From the NCBI GenBank assembly GCA_038043305.1, contig JBBTCG010000143.1, forward strand, positions 1-21,546: a stretch of 21,546 nucleotides of DNA, written 5' to 3'. The DNA comes from JACRCE01 sp038043305. GTDB taxonomy: Bacteria; Desulfobacterota; GWC2-55-46. Made by a program: the position numbers and the translations under genes. The notes below the pieces were generated by a model. The model had not been told where the DNA came from. It searched no databases and worked only from the letters and a program-made list of their open reading frames with translations. Positions 1-6,379 of this stretch are shown here, piece by piece; within the stretch, counting starts at the first letter, position 1; every line of letters starts with the position of its first letter.

Positions 1-95
1 GTTAATATGTGAGCATTTTTATTTTCGCCCTGACGCCCGTAACGTAACGGTCGGGGAAAATAGCAATTTTCAGAGAGCCAGCCATAAGTAAACAC

Positions 96-171
96 GTCCC
101 CATCGTCTAGAGGCCAAGGACACCGCCCTTTCACGGCGGTAACCCGGGTTCGAATCCCGGTGGGGACGCCA
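96..171 (+). tRNA. tRNA-Glu (anticodon TTC)
   Basis: A complete cloverleaf with an encoded CCA end. The acceptor arms GTCCCCA (96-102) and TGGGGAC (161-167) pair over seven positions, the discriminator is G168 and CCA is 169-171. The anticodon loop CTTTCAC sits on the stem CCGCC/GGCGG and gives anticodon TTC, which reads GAA/GAG. The T arm carries the usual GGTTCGAATCC. It is followed directly by a hairpin terminator. No convincing promoter could be assigned in 1-95. Confidence 0.97.
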
Positions 172-181
172 AGTAAATCAA

Positions 182-211
182 GGGGTTAACCGTTCAGGTT
201 AGCCCCTTTTT
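182..211 (+). terminator. Rho-independent terminator of tRNA-Glu
   Basis: The 10-bp stem GGGGTTAACC (182-191) pairs with GGTTAGCCCC (197-206) with one T-G wobble. It closes a 5-nt loop and is followed by five T (207-211). It begins 10 nt after the tRNA end, so it most likely ends the tRNA transcript. Confidence 0.85.
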
Positions 212-299
212 CATTGGGCTGTGCCGTAATTGTGAGGTTCTCCGCGAGGTTAGACTTAATCGGCTGTCCGCCTTGAACTGTCCGGTTCCGTGAGCCGCC

Positions 300-698
300 T
301 TAGACCGGCATGTGCGCGTATACGACGTAAAACCAGATGAGCGTAAGCGTGCCGCCGAGCCAGCTTACGTATTTGAAGGTGCGCCGCCTTCTGCGCCTTA
401 CTATGTAGACCTTGAGCGCGATAACGAGAGCGCCGCTTACCCAGCCTATGATCGTCCAGCTAAGGCCGCCCTGAATCATGGAGAGTATGAACAGCGTGGC
501 GTAGATGATGATGGATGAGACGCCGTTAAACCGGTGTATCTTGCCCTCCAGCGTGACGCTTGTTCCCTTGACGAGTTGAAGCCCGCTTATGAAACTCGAC
601 GTGGCCAGTATTAGGCCGACGCTCGCTATGAGCGTGGGTACGCTCGTAAGGATGCTGAAAAGCGTTACTATATTGAAAAGGTCGTATATCGTGCTCAT
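300..698 (-). CDS. small four-helix membrane protein, unknown function
   Basis: A 132-residue protein that I do not recognise. It shows about four hydrophobic segments (roughly residues 12-35, 58-76, 79-100 and 110-128), a charged turn containing KIHRFNG near residue 55, and a run of six arginines at 101-106 that should face the cytoplasm under the positive-inside rule. The ATG at 698-696 was chosen over upstream in-frame starts because it overlaps the stop of the beta-helix gene as ATGA, a 4-nt overlap typical of translational coupling. The longer reading (to 929) would run inside the upstream gene and has no support. The upstream partner is a secreted beta-helix protein with a C-terminal membrane tail, so the two may act together at the inner membrane. 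No terminator was seen after its stop. Confidence 0.75.
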   Translation of the reverse strand: MSTIYDLFNIVTLFSILTSVPTLIASVGLILATSSFISGLQLVKGTSVTLEGKIHRFNGVSSIIIYATLFILSMIQGGLSWTIIGWVSGALVIALKVYIVRRRRRRTFKYVSWLGGTLTLIWFYVVYAHMPV

Positions 699-1528
699 AT
701 CGTCGCCTTTGAATAGATAAGCCTCGCTATGTTTTTTTCGGCCAGGTAGAAGATGATGCCGATGTACACGAGCAGTATCGGGTAGATGATATAAAAGTTC
801 GGCAGGGTCGTGTTGTCCGAAAGGTCGTTTCCCTTGGAGTCGGACTCCACTATGCCGAAGGTGTTTCTGAGCGTCATGTTGTGCGTTATCACGTTGTTGT
901 CCGATGACCAGATGGTCATGCCGTTCCACGTGTTGAGGTTGGCGTTGTTTCCGGTAATGACGTTCCCGTCCGATCCGCTTATGAAAAAGCCCTTGTCGCT
1001 GTTGTTGCTCGCCGTGTTGTTTTCAACCCTGTTTGCGTTGGAGTATTCAAGATAGATGCCGTAGATCTCATTGAACTCGGCAACGGAATCAATAACCGTG
1101 TTGTTGCTGGCGCGGCTCAACACTATGCCGCTCAGGTTCTTGGTTGCGGTTATGTTCCTGAGCGTTGAGTTATGGGCGTTGGACAGAAGCACCCCTGCGT
1201 CAGCCGAACCGGTTACGGTGATGCCTGAGACATAGACGCCCGATGTCTCGGTTATTTTGATGACCGGTTTGTTTCTGTCAGCGGCTGATATTACCGGCGA
1301 GGCGGCGCCCTCGGCGGCCATGAGCGTTATGGGCTTCGTTATTACGACGTTCTCGTCGTATTGGCCGGCCTTCACGATGACGGTGTCGAGCGGCTTGGCG
1401 TTGTCAACGGCCTGCTGTACGGTCTTGAAGGCGTCGGGTACGACGATGGATTCGGCGTAAGCCTTTACGGCAAAGGCCAGCGCTGAGGCGATTGCAACGG
1501 TTGTTATAAGAAATGTCGTTTTGCGCAT
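695..1528 (-). CDS. NosD-like right-handed beta-helix protein, exported, with C-terminal membrane anchor
   Basis: A 277-residue protein. Residues 1-25 form a signal peptide (basic MRKT, hydrophobic core, AYA/ES cleavage site). Residues about 27-80 match the entry segment of NosD/CASH beta-helix proteins (IVVPDAFKTVQQAVDNA, then DTVIVKAGQYDENVVI). Residues about 90-240 are successive short repeats of the form N-x-hydrophobic-x-x-N, for example NRVENNTASNNSDKGFFISG, typical of parallel beta-helix coils. Residues about 246-262 are one strongly hydrophobic helix followed by a basic tail, so the helix should sit in the periplasm tethered to the inner membrane. True NosD takes part in copper insertion into nitrous oxide reductase, but no nos gene is nearby, so only the fold is claimed. 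It is followed by the small membrane protein with a 4-nt overlap. Substrate is unknown; carbohydrate binding or cleavage is one family possibility. Confidence 0.8.
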   Translation of the reverse strand: MRKTTFLITTVAIASALAFAVKAYAESIVVPDAFKTVQQAVDNAKPLDTVIVKAGQYDENVVITKPITLMAAEGAASPVISAADRNKPVIKITETSGVYVSGITVTGSADAGVLLSNAHNSTLRNITATKNLSGIVLSRASNNTVIDSVAEFNEIYGIYLEYSNANRVENNTASNNSDKGFFISGSDGNVITGNNANLNTWNGMTIWSSDNNVITHNMTLRNTFGIVESDSKGNDLSDNTTLPNFYIIYPILLVYIGIIFYLAEKNIARLIYSKATI

Positions 1529-1675
1529 GAACGCTCAAAGGCCCTTTAGTTGTAAGGGATTTTTCGGATTGTTGATGTTACCAGAAAGCAGGTTTGATGT
1601 CCAAGGGATTTTACTTAAAGGCCGTGATGCGTGAGGAGGATAGGCTGAAGAAGGATTGGCCTTCAACCTAACTAA

Positions 1676-1751
1676 TGGTGGAGCTGAGGGGGATCGAACC
1701 CCTGACCTCAAGACTGCCAGCCTTGCGCTCTCCCAGCTGAGCTACAGCCCC
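1676..1751 (-). tRNA. tRNA-Ala (anticodon GGC)
   Basis: On the minus strand the sequence starts GGGGCTGTAGCTCAGCTGGG and ends CAGCTCC-A-CCA. The acceptor arm pairs over seven positions with one G-T. The anticodon loop CTGGCAG gives GGC, reading GCC/GCU alanine codons. The T loop GGTTCGATCC is normal and CCA is encoded (1678-1676). A sigma-70-like promoter lies just upstream on the same strand. Confidence 0.97.
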
Positions 1752-1775
1752 GTTCCTTGAACTTCCGAAACTGTA

Positions 1776-1804
1776 TTTTTATCATTCGCGCATCCGCATG
1801 TCAA
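1776..1804 (-). promoter_or_regulatory. sigma-70-type promoter for tRNA-Ala
   Basis: Read on the minus strand, a perfect -35 TTGACA (1804-1799) is followed after 17 nt by TAAAAA (1781-1776, 4 of 6 matches to TATAAT). Predicted initiation near 1769 would be about 18 nt before the tRNA 5' end. Confidence 0.55.
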
Positions 1805-1908
1805 TTGAAATCTGTCGCGTTCAAGTACGGGCGCGGCGCGTACGGCAAGCAATCAGGATATTATGGTCTTGTTTAGCCGATTTACCGTATAGATAAGCAT
1901 CTATTTTG

Positions 1909-1937
1909 TTGACAGCTTTTTTTTTAAGTGTTACAGT
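1909..1937 (+). promoter_or_regulatory. sigma-70-type promoter for the HU gene
   Basis: A perfect -35 TTGACA (1909-1914) is followed after 17 nt by TACAGT (1932-1937, 4 of 6 matches). The spacer is a T-rich tract. Initiation near 1944 gives a leader of about 114 nt before the HU start. Confidence 0.6.
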
Positions 1938-2057
1938 CGCTGATATTTTTCGAGGATATTGTAGAGCGCTCTATTCTTCATGTGTTGTTACCGAGAAAAC
2001 CACTTGCCGTTACGGTGAGTTTGTTCAGTTCATTAAAACCCACAAAAGGAGAATCAG

Positions 2058-2339
2058 ATGGCAAAGGCAATGACCAAGTCCCAAATCGCGGATTACCTCT
2101 CGAAGAAGGCAGGCGTAACAAAGAAGTTGGCGGGCGAGATGCTCAATGAGCTGGCGCAGCTTGCGTACAAGGAGGCTAAGAACGCTTTTACGCTTCCTGG
2201 TCTCGGCAAGCTCGTGCTTGTGAAGAGAAAGGCCCGGATGGGCAGGAATCCGCAGACCGGCGCGGCCATCAAGATACCGGCAAAGAAGGTCGTGAAGTTC
2301 AGGGTCGCCAAGGCATGCAAGGACGCCGTTCTCGGCTGA
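2058..2339 (+). CDS. HU/IHF-family DNA-binding protein
   Basis: A 93-residue histone-like protein that should bind and bend DNA as a dimer. The N-terminal half is two helices (MAKAMTKSQIADYL to about residue 45). The beta-arm region carries the family signature, with LPGLGKLVLVKRKARMGRNP at about 45-65 followed by QTGAAIKIPA, where the conserved GRNP tip proline intercalates into DNA. Length is normal for the family (90-100). The ATG at 2058 follows a clear AAAGGAGA Shine-Dalgarno. Lysine content is high throughout. The gene has its own promoter and terminator, so it is monocistronic. HU and IHF subunits cannot be told apart with certainty, so no symbol is given. Confidence 0.95.
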   Translation: MAKAMTKSQIADYLSKKAGVTKKLAGEMLNELAQLAYKEAKNAFTLPGLGKLVLVKRKARMGRNPQTGAAIKIPAKKVVKFRVAKACKDAVLG

Positions 2340-2396
2340 TAAGCGCCGCCCTCCGCACCGGGGCGTGGATTGAACAAACATTATTATCGTTTTTTG

Positions 2397-2429
2397 AAGC
2401 CCGCGTAGTCGTCGCTTACGCGGGCTTTT
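2397..2429 (+). terminator. Rho-independent terminator of the HU gene
   Basis: The 11-bp stem AAGCCCGCGTA (2397-2407) pairs with TACGCGGGCTT (2417-2427) around a 9-nt loop and runs into TTTT. It lies 57 nt after the HU stop. Confidence 0.85.
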
Positions 2430-2447
2430 GCGTTCACTGGACGCGCC

Positions 2448-2670
2448 GGTGCTTGCCGCACGGGCAATGCTTGTCCCCGCATGTCTAAAGCGGGGATAAG
2501 TTGTAGCCTGCCCAAGCCTGCCCCCGGATGTCTCTATCGAGGGAATGTCTCTATCCCCGATAGAAACATTCGGGGACGGGTCAGCCTTGGTGTTTATTTC
2601 CTACTAAAGTTCGGAGCCTGCCCCCGAATGTTTTAATCGGGGGGCTTACCTTTCTTTCAAGAAAGGTAAG
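2448..2670 (+). repeat. dispersed repeat A, copy 1, interrupted by family B hairpins
   Basis: The head (2448-2472, GCTTGCCGCACGGGCAAT) and middle (2580-2614, GTCAGCC...CCTACTAAAGTTC) match copies near 10492-10592 and 18764-18862. The end is the perfect 26-bp palindrome CTTACCTTTCTT-TC-AAGAAAGGTAAG (2645-2670), also found at 19500-19525. Two blocks of another repeat (2473-2579 and 2615-2644) split this copy, so family B appears to have inserted into a family A element. The copy fills most of the 377-nt HU-nrdR spacer. Confidence 0.75.
2473..2644. repeat. dispersed repeat B: cluster of CCCCCGAATGT...CGGGGG hairpins
   Basis: Four related short hairpins of the form CCCC(C)G-A/C/G-ATGT-5 to 8 nt-CGGGG lie at about 2474-2495, 2518-2540, 2547-2577 (inverted form, CCCCGATAG...CATTCGGGG) and 2618-2643. 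Each arm is 5-6 bp of C or G. They occur inside repeat A copy 1 and were not seen elsewhere in the window. Confidence 0.65.
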
Positions 2671-2681
2671 AGATAAAACCC

Positions 2682-2710
2682 TTGTTTTTAACGTCTCGCT
2701 TTTGTATATT
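2682..2710 (+). promoter_or_regulatory. candidate promoter for nrdR-rib operon (leaderless start)
   Basis: TTGTTT (2682-2687) and TATATT (2705-2710, 5 of 6 matches) are separated by 17 nt. The expected transcription start, about 7 nt past the -10, falls at 2717, the A of the nrdR ATG. There is no Shine-Dalgarno before that ATG, which fits a leaderless mRNA. Confidence 0.45.
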
Positions 2711-2716
2711 GCCTGT

Positions 2717-3184
2717 ATGAAATGCCCGTTCTGCGCGTACATGGAAGACAAGGTCATTGATTCAAGGCTCTCACAGGACGGAGCAACAACGAGAAGGCGC
2801 AGGGAGTGCCTCCAGTGCGCCAAGAGATTCACCACCTACGAGCGCGTCGAGGAGACGCTGCCGCTGATTATAAAGAAGGACGGCGCACGGGAGGTCTTTG
2901 ACAGAATTAAACTCCTCGGCGGCATCATGAAGTCGTGCGAGAAGCGTCCAGTGAGTTCAGACGACATAGAAAAGGCGGTTGACGCCCTTGAGAAGAGGTT
3001 CCTTGAATCCGGCGAAAAGGAGATACCGAGCAGCGTTGTAGGCGAGGCCGTCATGGAGGAGCTAAAACGCCTTGACGAGGTGGCTTACGTTAGATTCGCC
3101 TCGGTCTACAGGGAGTTCAGGGATATAAACGAGTTTATGAAGGAATTGAAAGATCTCCTCGACGTAAGGAAGAAGGACAAATAG
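2717..3184 (+). CDS. nrdR: transcriptional repressor NrdR
   Basis: A 155-residue NrdR, which senses ATP/dATP and represses ribonucleotide reductase genes. The N-terminal zinc ribbon is MKCPFC...CLQC (Cys 3, 6, 31, 34), with the family sequence RRRRECLQCAKRFTTYERVE. Residues about 49-139 form the ATP-cone (LPLIIKKDGAREVFDRIKLL). The start was moved from an in-frame TTG at 2702 to the ATG at 2717 because NrdR proteins begin MKCPFC. Its stop abuts the ribD ATG with no gap, so it is the first gene of the rib operon, an arrangement found in many bacteria. No NrdR box pair was recognised in the window. Confidence 0.97.
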   Translation: MKCPFCAYMEDKVIDSRLSQDGATTRRRRECLQCAKRFTTYERVEETLPLIIKKDGAREVFDRIKLLGGIMKSCEKRPVSSDDIEKAVDALEKRFLESGEKEIPSSVVGEAVMEELKRLDEVAYVRFASVYREFRDINEFMKELKDLLDVRKKDK

Positions 3185-4342
3185 ATGGAGAGATTGACCC
3201 CAGCCTCCGGGTATCAGTCTTTGCACGAGCGCTTCATGCGCGAGGCCTTGCGTCTTGCCGAACGAGGTCTTGGACTCACAAGCCCCAATCCGGCCGTAGG
3301 CGCGGTCATGGTAAAGCACGGCCGCATAATCGCAAGGGGATTTCACAAGAAGGCGGGCGGCCCTCATGCCGAGGCCGCCTGCCTTTTGTCGCTCGGGAGA
3401 AAAGGCCGCGCCTCTTATTTATCGGCAAAGGGCGCGACAATGTACGTTACGCTTGAGCCGTGCTGCCACTATGGCAGGACTCCTCCATGCACCGAGGCGC
3501 TTATAGCCGCGGGCATCAGGACGGTCGTTATCGGGGCGCATGACCCGAACCCGATAGTGGTCGGCAAGGGCATAAGCCGCCTGAAGGCCGCCGGGATGGC
3601 GGTTGTTGCCGGGGTGCTTGAGGGAGAATGCCGCGCCCTGAACGCGGCTTACGAAAAATATATAACCACCGGTCTCCCGTACGTTACGCTCAAGCTGGCG
3701 TCAAGCCTTGATGGAAGGATCGCGGCAAACGGAGGGGACTCTAAATGGATTACCGGGGAGGCGTCAAGAAGGCACGTGCATCTTATGCGTTCAAGGACGG
3801 ACGCCATCCTCATCGGAAGCCGCACGGCATTGAAGGATGACCCTGAACTTACGACGCGGCTTGTAAAGGGGTTAAACCCTGTGCGCGTTGTGCTTGATAC
3901 CTCCTTTCAAACCCCATTGAGCGCAAAGATATTCAAGCGCAACGCGCTTGACAGGGGACGCCCGATAGTATTCACCACAAGCGCGGCAAGCACGGCAAAG
4001 ATAAAAAAGGCCGGGCGTTTGGGCATTGATGTCTTGATTGCGTCAAGGCAGGGTGCGCGGGTAAGATTATCAGCCGTGTTAAAGGCGCTTGGTCTAAGGG
4101 GCGTTACAAGCCTTCTTGTGGAGGGCGGCTCTGCCGTTGCCGCGTCCTTTCTCAATGACAGGAAGGTGGATACAATAGCCCTGTTCTTCGCGCCCACCCT
4201 GCTTGGAGCGGAGGCGATACCGGCTGTCGGAGACCTCGGCATAAAGAAGGCGGCCCACGCAATAAGGCTCAAGGATATGAAGGCGCGGATGATTGGCAAG
4301 GACTTGCTCATCGAGGCAAAGCCCGACTTGCTTTCTTTTTAG
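3185..4342 (+). CDS. ribD: bifunctional diaminohydroxyphosphoribosylaminopyrimidine deaminase / 5-amino-6-(5-phosphoribosylamino)uracil reductase RibD
   Basis: A 385-residue enzyme for the second and third steps of riboflavin synthesis in the cytoplasm. The N-terminal deaminase (about 12-155) has the zinc site HAE (61-63) and PCCHYGRTPPC (Cys 93 and 102). The C-terminal NADPH-dependent reductase (about 160-380) shows the family strings KLASSLDGRIA and LLVEGGSAVAASFL. Length is normal for the fused form. The ATG at 3185 directly follows the nrdR TAG; an AAGGA about 12-16 nt upstream inside nrdR can serve as ribosome site. A 92-nt spacer with a family C repeat separates it from ribE. Confidence 0.97.
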   Translation: MERLTPASGYQSLHERFMREALRLAERGLGLTSPNPAVGAVMVKHGRIIARGFHKKAGGPHAEAACLLSLGRKGRASYLSAKGATMYVTLEPCCHYGRTPPCTEALIAAGIRTVVIGAHDPNPIVVGKGISRLKAAGMAVVAGVLEGECRALNAAYEKYITTGLPYVTLKLASSLDGRIAANGGDSKWITGEASRRHVHLMRSRTDAILIGSRTALKDDPELTTRLVKGLNPVRVVLDTSFQTPLSAKIFKRNALDRGRPIVFTTSAASTAKIKKAGRLGIDVLIASRQGARVRLSAVLKALGLRGVTSLLVEGGSAVAASFLNDRKVDTIALFFAPTLLGAEAIPAVGDLGIKKAAHAIRLKDMKARMIGKDLLIEAKPDLLSF

Positions 4343-4394
4343 GTCATTGCTGTCCCATTAACTTTCAGGCAAGGCGATTGTTAATTTTATACTT

Positions 4395-4429
4395 CCTCTC
4401 CCCAAGGGGGAGAGGGTAGGGTGAGGGGG
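4395..4429 (+). repeat. dispersed repeat C, copy 1, upstream of ribE
   Basis: The perfect 9-bp stem CCTCTCCCC (4395-4403) pairs with GGGGAGAGG (4407-4415) and is followed by GTAGGGTGAGGGGG (4416-4429). The same unit recurs at 7281-7315 and, inverted, at 13656-13694. Its final AGGGGG lies about 5 nt before the ribE ATG and is the only visible ribosome-binding purine tract for that gene. Confidence 0.8.
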
Positions 4430-4434
4430 ACATA

Positions 4435-5085
4435 ATGTTTACCGGCATAATAGAGGCCGTTGGCGCGGTAAAATCAGTTGAAAAAAAAGGCGCTTCTGGT
4501 AGAATCTATATAAGCGCAAGGGTTGACCTTGCGGAGGGCGGCATAGGCGGCTCAATTGCAATCAACGGCGTGTGCCTGACCATAACGGCCTTCGATGACA
4601 AGGGTTTTGTTGCCGATATAAGCGATGAGACGTTTCGCAGCACGACGCTTGGCAGACTTGTCCCGCGCTCTCCGGTCAATATCGAGCGCCCCCTGACCCT
4701 TGCAAAGCCGCTTGGCGGGCATCTTGTGACAGGCCACGTGGACGGTATCGGCCAACTAACTGGAAAAAGCCAAAGAGGAGGCTCAGAATTTGAGTTCTCC
4801 GCGCCTGAAGCTCTGATGCGCCAGATTGTAAAGAAAGGCTCTGTTGCAGTGGACGGGTTAAGCCTTACGGTTGCCGCGCTCAACGGCAATGGCTTCACCG
4901 TTGCCGTTGTCCCGCATACCCTTGCGCTCACCACGTTTGGCGGCCTCAAGATAGGCGCATCCGTCAATATCGAGACGGATATAATAGGGAAGTACGTGGA
5001 GCGATACCTTTCAGGCCGCGCTCATTACGGAGGCGGCATAACCGAGGGTTTTCTCTCAGAGCATGGTTTTCTGAAGGGACGCTGA
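4435..5085 (+). CDS. ribE: riboflavin synthase, alpha-type
   Basis: A 216-residue enzyme that dismutates two 6,7-dimethyl-8-ribityllumazine molecules to riboflavin and the pyrimidine precursor. It starts with the invariant MFTGIIEAVG. It consists of two homologous lumazine-binding barrels, about 1-97 (SIAINGVCLTIT) and about 98-195 (GGHLVTGHVDGIG, SVAVDGLSLTVA), with a C-terminal helix for trimerisation. Length is normal. The ATG at 4435 is fixed by the family N-terminus; its purine-rich ribosome site (GAGGGGG) comes from the family C repeat. The ribBA start follows after 32 nt. The gene is called ribE or ribC in different species. Confidence 0.96.
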   Translation: MFTGIIEAVGAVKSVEKKGASGRIYISARVDLAEGGIGGSIAINGVCLTITAFDDKGFVADISDETFRSTTLGRLVPRSPVNIERPLTLAKPLGGHLVTGHVDGIGQLTGKSQRGGSEFEFSAPEALMRQIVKKGSVAVDGLSLTVAALNGNGFTVAVVPHTLALTTFGGLKIGASVNIETDIIGKYVERYLSGRAHYGGGITEGFLSEHGFLKGR

Positions 5086-5117
5086 GTTAGCGTTGCCGTG
5101 ATATAAAGGGGCAAATA

Positions 5118-6356
5118 ATGCCGATAAAAAAGATAGAAGAAGCGCTTGCCGTCATACGCGAGGGCGGACAGGTCATCCTTGTAGACGACGAGGACAGGGA
5201 AAATGAAGGTGATCTGTGCATGGCTGCGGAGCTTGTAACGCCGGAGGCCATAAACTTCATGGCAAGGTTCGGCAGGGGGCTTATCTGCCTCACCCTGACC
5301 GAGGAGATGGCGGACAGCCTTGATCTCAAGCCAATGGTTGATGACAACACGTCGCTTTACAGGACCGCCTTTACCGTGTCCATTGACGCAAAGCACGGGA
5401 TAACGACCGGCATATCAGCCTCTGACAGGGCCAAGACCATCCTTGACGCCGTGAAAGACGGCGCAAGGCCCGATGACCTTGTGCGTCCGGGGCACGTATT
5501 CCCTCTCCGCGCAAGAAAAGGCGGCTCGCTGGTGCGTACCGGACAGACCGAAGGTTCGGTTGACCTTGCAAGGCTTGCGGGCATGAAAAGCGCTGGCGTA
5601 ATCTGCGAGATAATGCGCGAGGACGGCCAGATGGCAAGGATGCCGGACCTTGAGCGGTTTGCCGTGGAGCACGGCCTTATCATCGTATCCATCGCAGACA
5701 TAATTAAATACAGGCTTAATAAGGACTCTCTTGTTCATAGGGTTGCCGACGCCGTTTTGCCGACGCGGTTCGGAGGCGAGTTCAGGGCAATCGCCTACAC
5801 CAACGACGTTGACGCGCATGAGCACCTGGCCATCGTAAAGGGCGAGATAACGCCGGATGAGCCGGTGTTGGTCAGGGTACATTCGGAGTGCCTTACCGGA
5901 GACGTGCTCGGGAGCGAGAGGTGCGACTGCGGGGATCAGCTGCGCGGCGCCATGAAGATGATAGACAAGGCCGGCAAGGGCGTCATCCTTTACATGCATC
6001 AGGAGGGCAGGGGCATCGGCCTTGCCAATAAGCTCAAGGCTTATGCGCTTCAGGATGCAGGGCTTGATACGGTAGAGGCGAACCTGAAGCTCGGGTTCAA
6101 GGCCGATCTGAGGGAGTACGGCATCGGCGCTCAGATACTGCTTGACCTCGGCGTGCGTAAGATGCGTATAATGACGAACAATCCGAAAAAGATAGTCGCG
6201 CTTGAGGGCTACGGCCTGGAGGTAGTGGAGAGGGTGCCGATAGAGACCATGCCTCACGTTAAGAACGTCAAGTACCTGAAGGTCAAGAAGGAGAAGATGG
6301 GGCACCTTATAAGCAATCTGGAGGAGTTTGACGAGGACGGCACCGATAACCGATAA
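5118..6356 (+). CDS. ribBA: bifunctional 3,4-dihydroxy-2-butanone-4-phosphate synthase / GTP cyclohydrolase II
   Basis: A 412-residue fusion that makes both riboflavin precursors. The N-terminal RibB domain (1 to about 205) has the acidic active-site loop DDEDRENEGD (23-32), the substrate segment HGITTGISASDRA and RPGHVFPL. The C-terminal RibA domain (about 208-402) has the zinc ligands Cys 258, 269 and 271 (ECLTGDVLGSERCDCG) and the GTP-site strings QEGRGIGLANK and NNPKK. Both domains look intact and active. The ATG at 5118 follows AAAGGGG. The last residues (GTDNR) and the stop lie in a 7-nt tandem repeat that continues into the gap before ribH. Confidence 0.97.
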   Translation: MPIKKIEEALAVIREGGQVILVDDEDRENEGDLCMAAELVTPEAINFMARFGRGLICLTLTEEMADSLDLKPMVDDNTSLYRTAFTVSIDAKHGITTGISASDRAKTILDAVKDGARPDDLVRPGHVFPLRARKGGSLVRTGQTEGSVDLARLAGMKSAGVICEIMREDGQMARMPDLERFAVEHGLIIVSIADIIKYRLNKDSLVHRVADAVLPTRFGGEFRAIAYTNDVDAHEHLAIVKGEITPDEPVLVRVHSECLTGDVLGSERCDCGDQLRGAMKMIDKAGKGVILYMHQEGRGIGLANKLKAYALQDAGLDTVEANLKLGFKADLREYGIGAQILLDLGVRKMRIMTNNPKKIVALEGYGLEVVERVPIETMPHVKNVKYLKVKKEKMGHLISNLEEFDEDGTDNR

Positions 6357-6365
6357 CTGATAACC
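6345..6365 (+). repeat. three 7-nt tandem repeats (GATAACY) at the ribBA stop
   Basis: GATAACC, GATAACT and GATAACC lie at 6345-6351, 6352-6358 and 6359-6365. Because the unit is 7 nt, the three TAA triplets (6347, 6354, 6361) fall in three different frames; the middle one is the ribBA stop. Confidence 0.85.
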
Positions 6366-6379
6366 GACTGGAGGTCTTG

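Larger units (their letters stand above)
1752..2057. other. 306-nt gap between tRNA-Ala and the HU gene: divergent promoters and an HU leader
   Basis: This gap holds the tRNA-Ala promoter, the HU promoter and an HU leader of about 114 nt. The leader contains a perfect 12-bp palindrome, TAGAGCGCTCTA (1962-1973), which could be an operator or a small hairpin. No coding potential was recognised. Confidence 0.6.

Noticed and set aside
699..929. N-terminal extension of the small membrane protein to 929
   Set aside because: The extension lies wholly inside the beta-helix gene in another frame and is not hydrophobic; the ATGA overlap at 698 gives a much better start.
1619..1632. 14-nt sequence AGGCCGTGATGCGT repeated at 12505-12518
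   Set aside because: The match is exact but short, and flanks differ apart from purine-rich sequence, so common descent cannot be separated from chance here.
1640..1669. Hairpin AGGCTGAAG...CTTCAACCT downstream of tRNA-Ala
   Set aside because: The stem has a mismatch and no T-run follows on the minus strand, so a terminator call is not supported.
96..1751. Genomic island between two tRNA genes
   Set aside because: No integrase, no direct repeat of either tRNA 3' end and no change in base use was seen; two tRNAs flanking a gene pair is not enough.
2473..2644. CRISPR-like array
   Set aside because: The short repeated units differ in sequence, orientation and spacing, and there are no regular spacers or cas genes.
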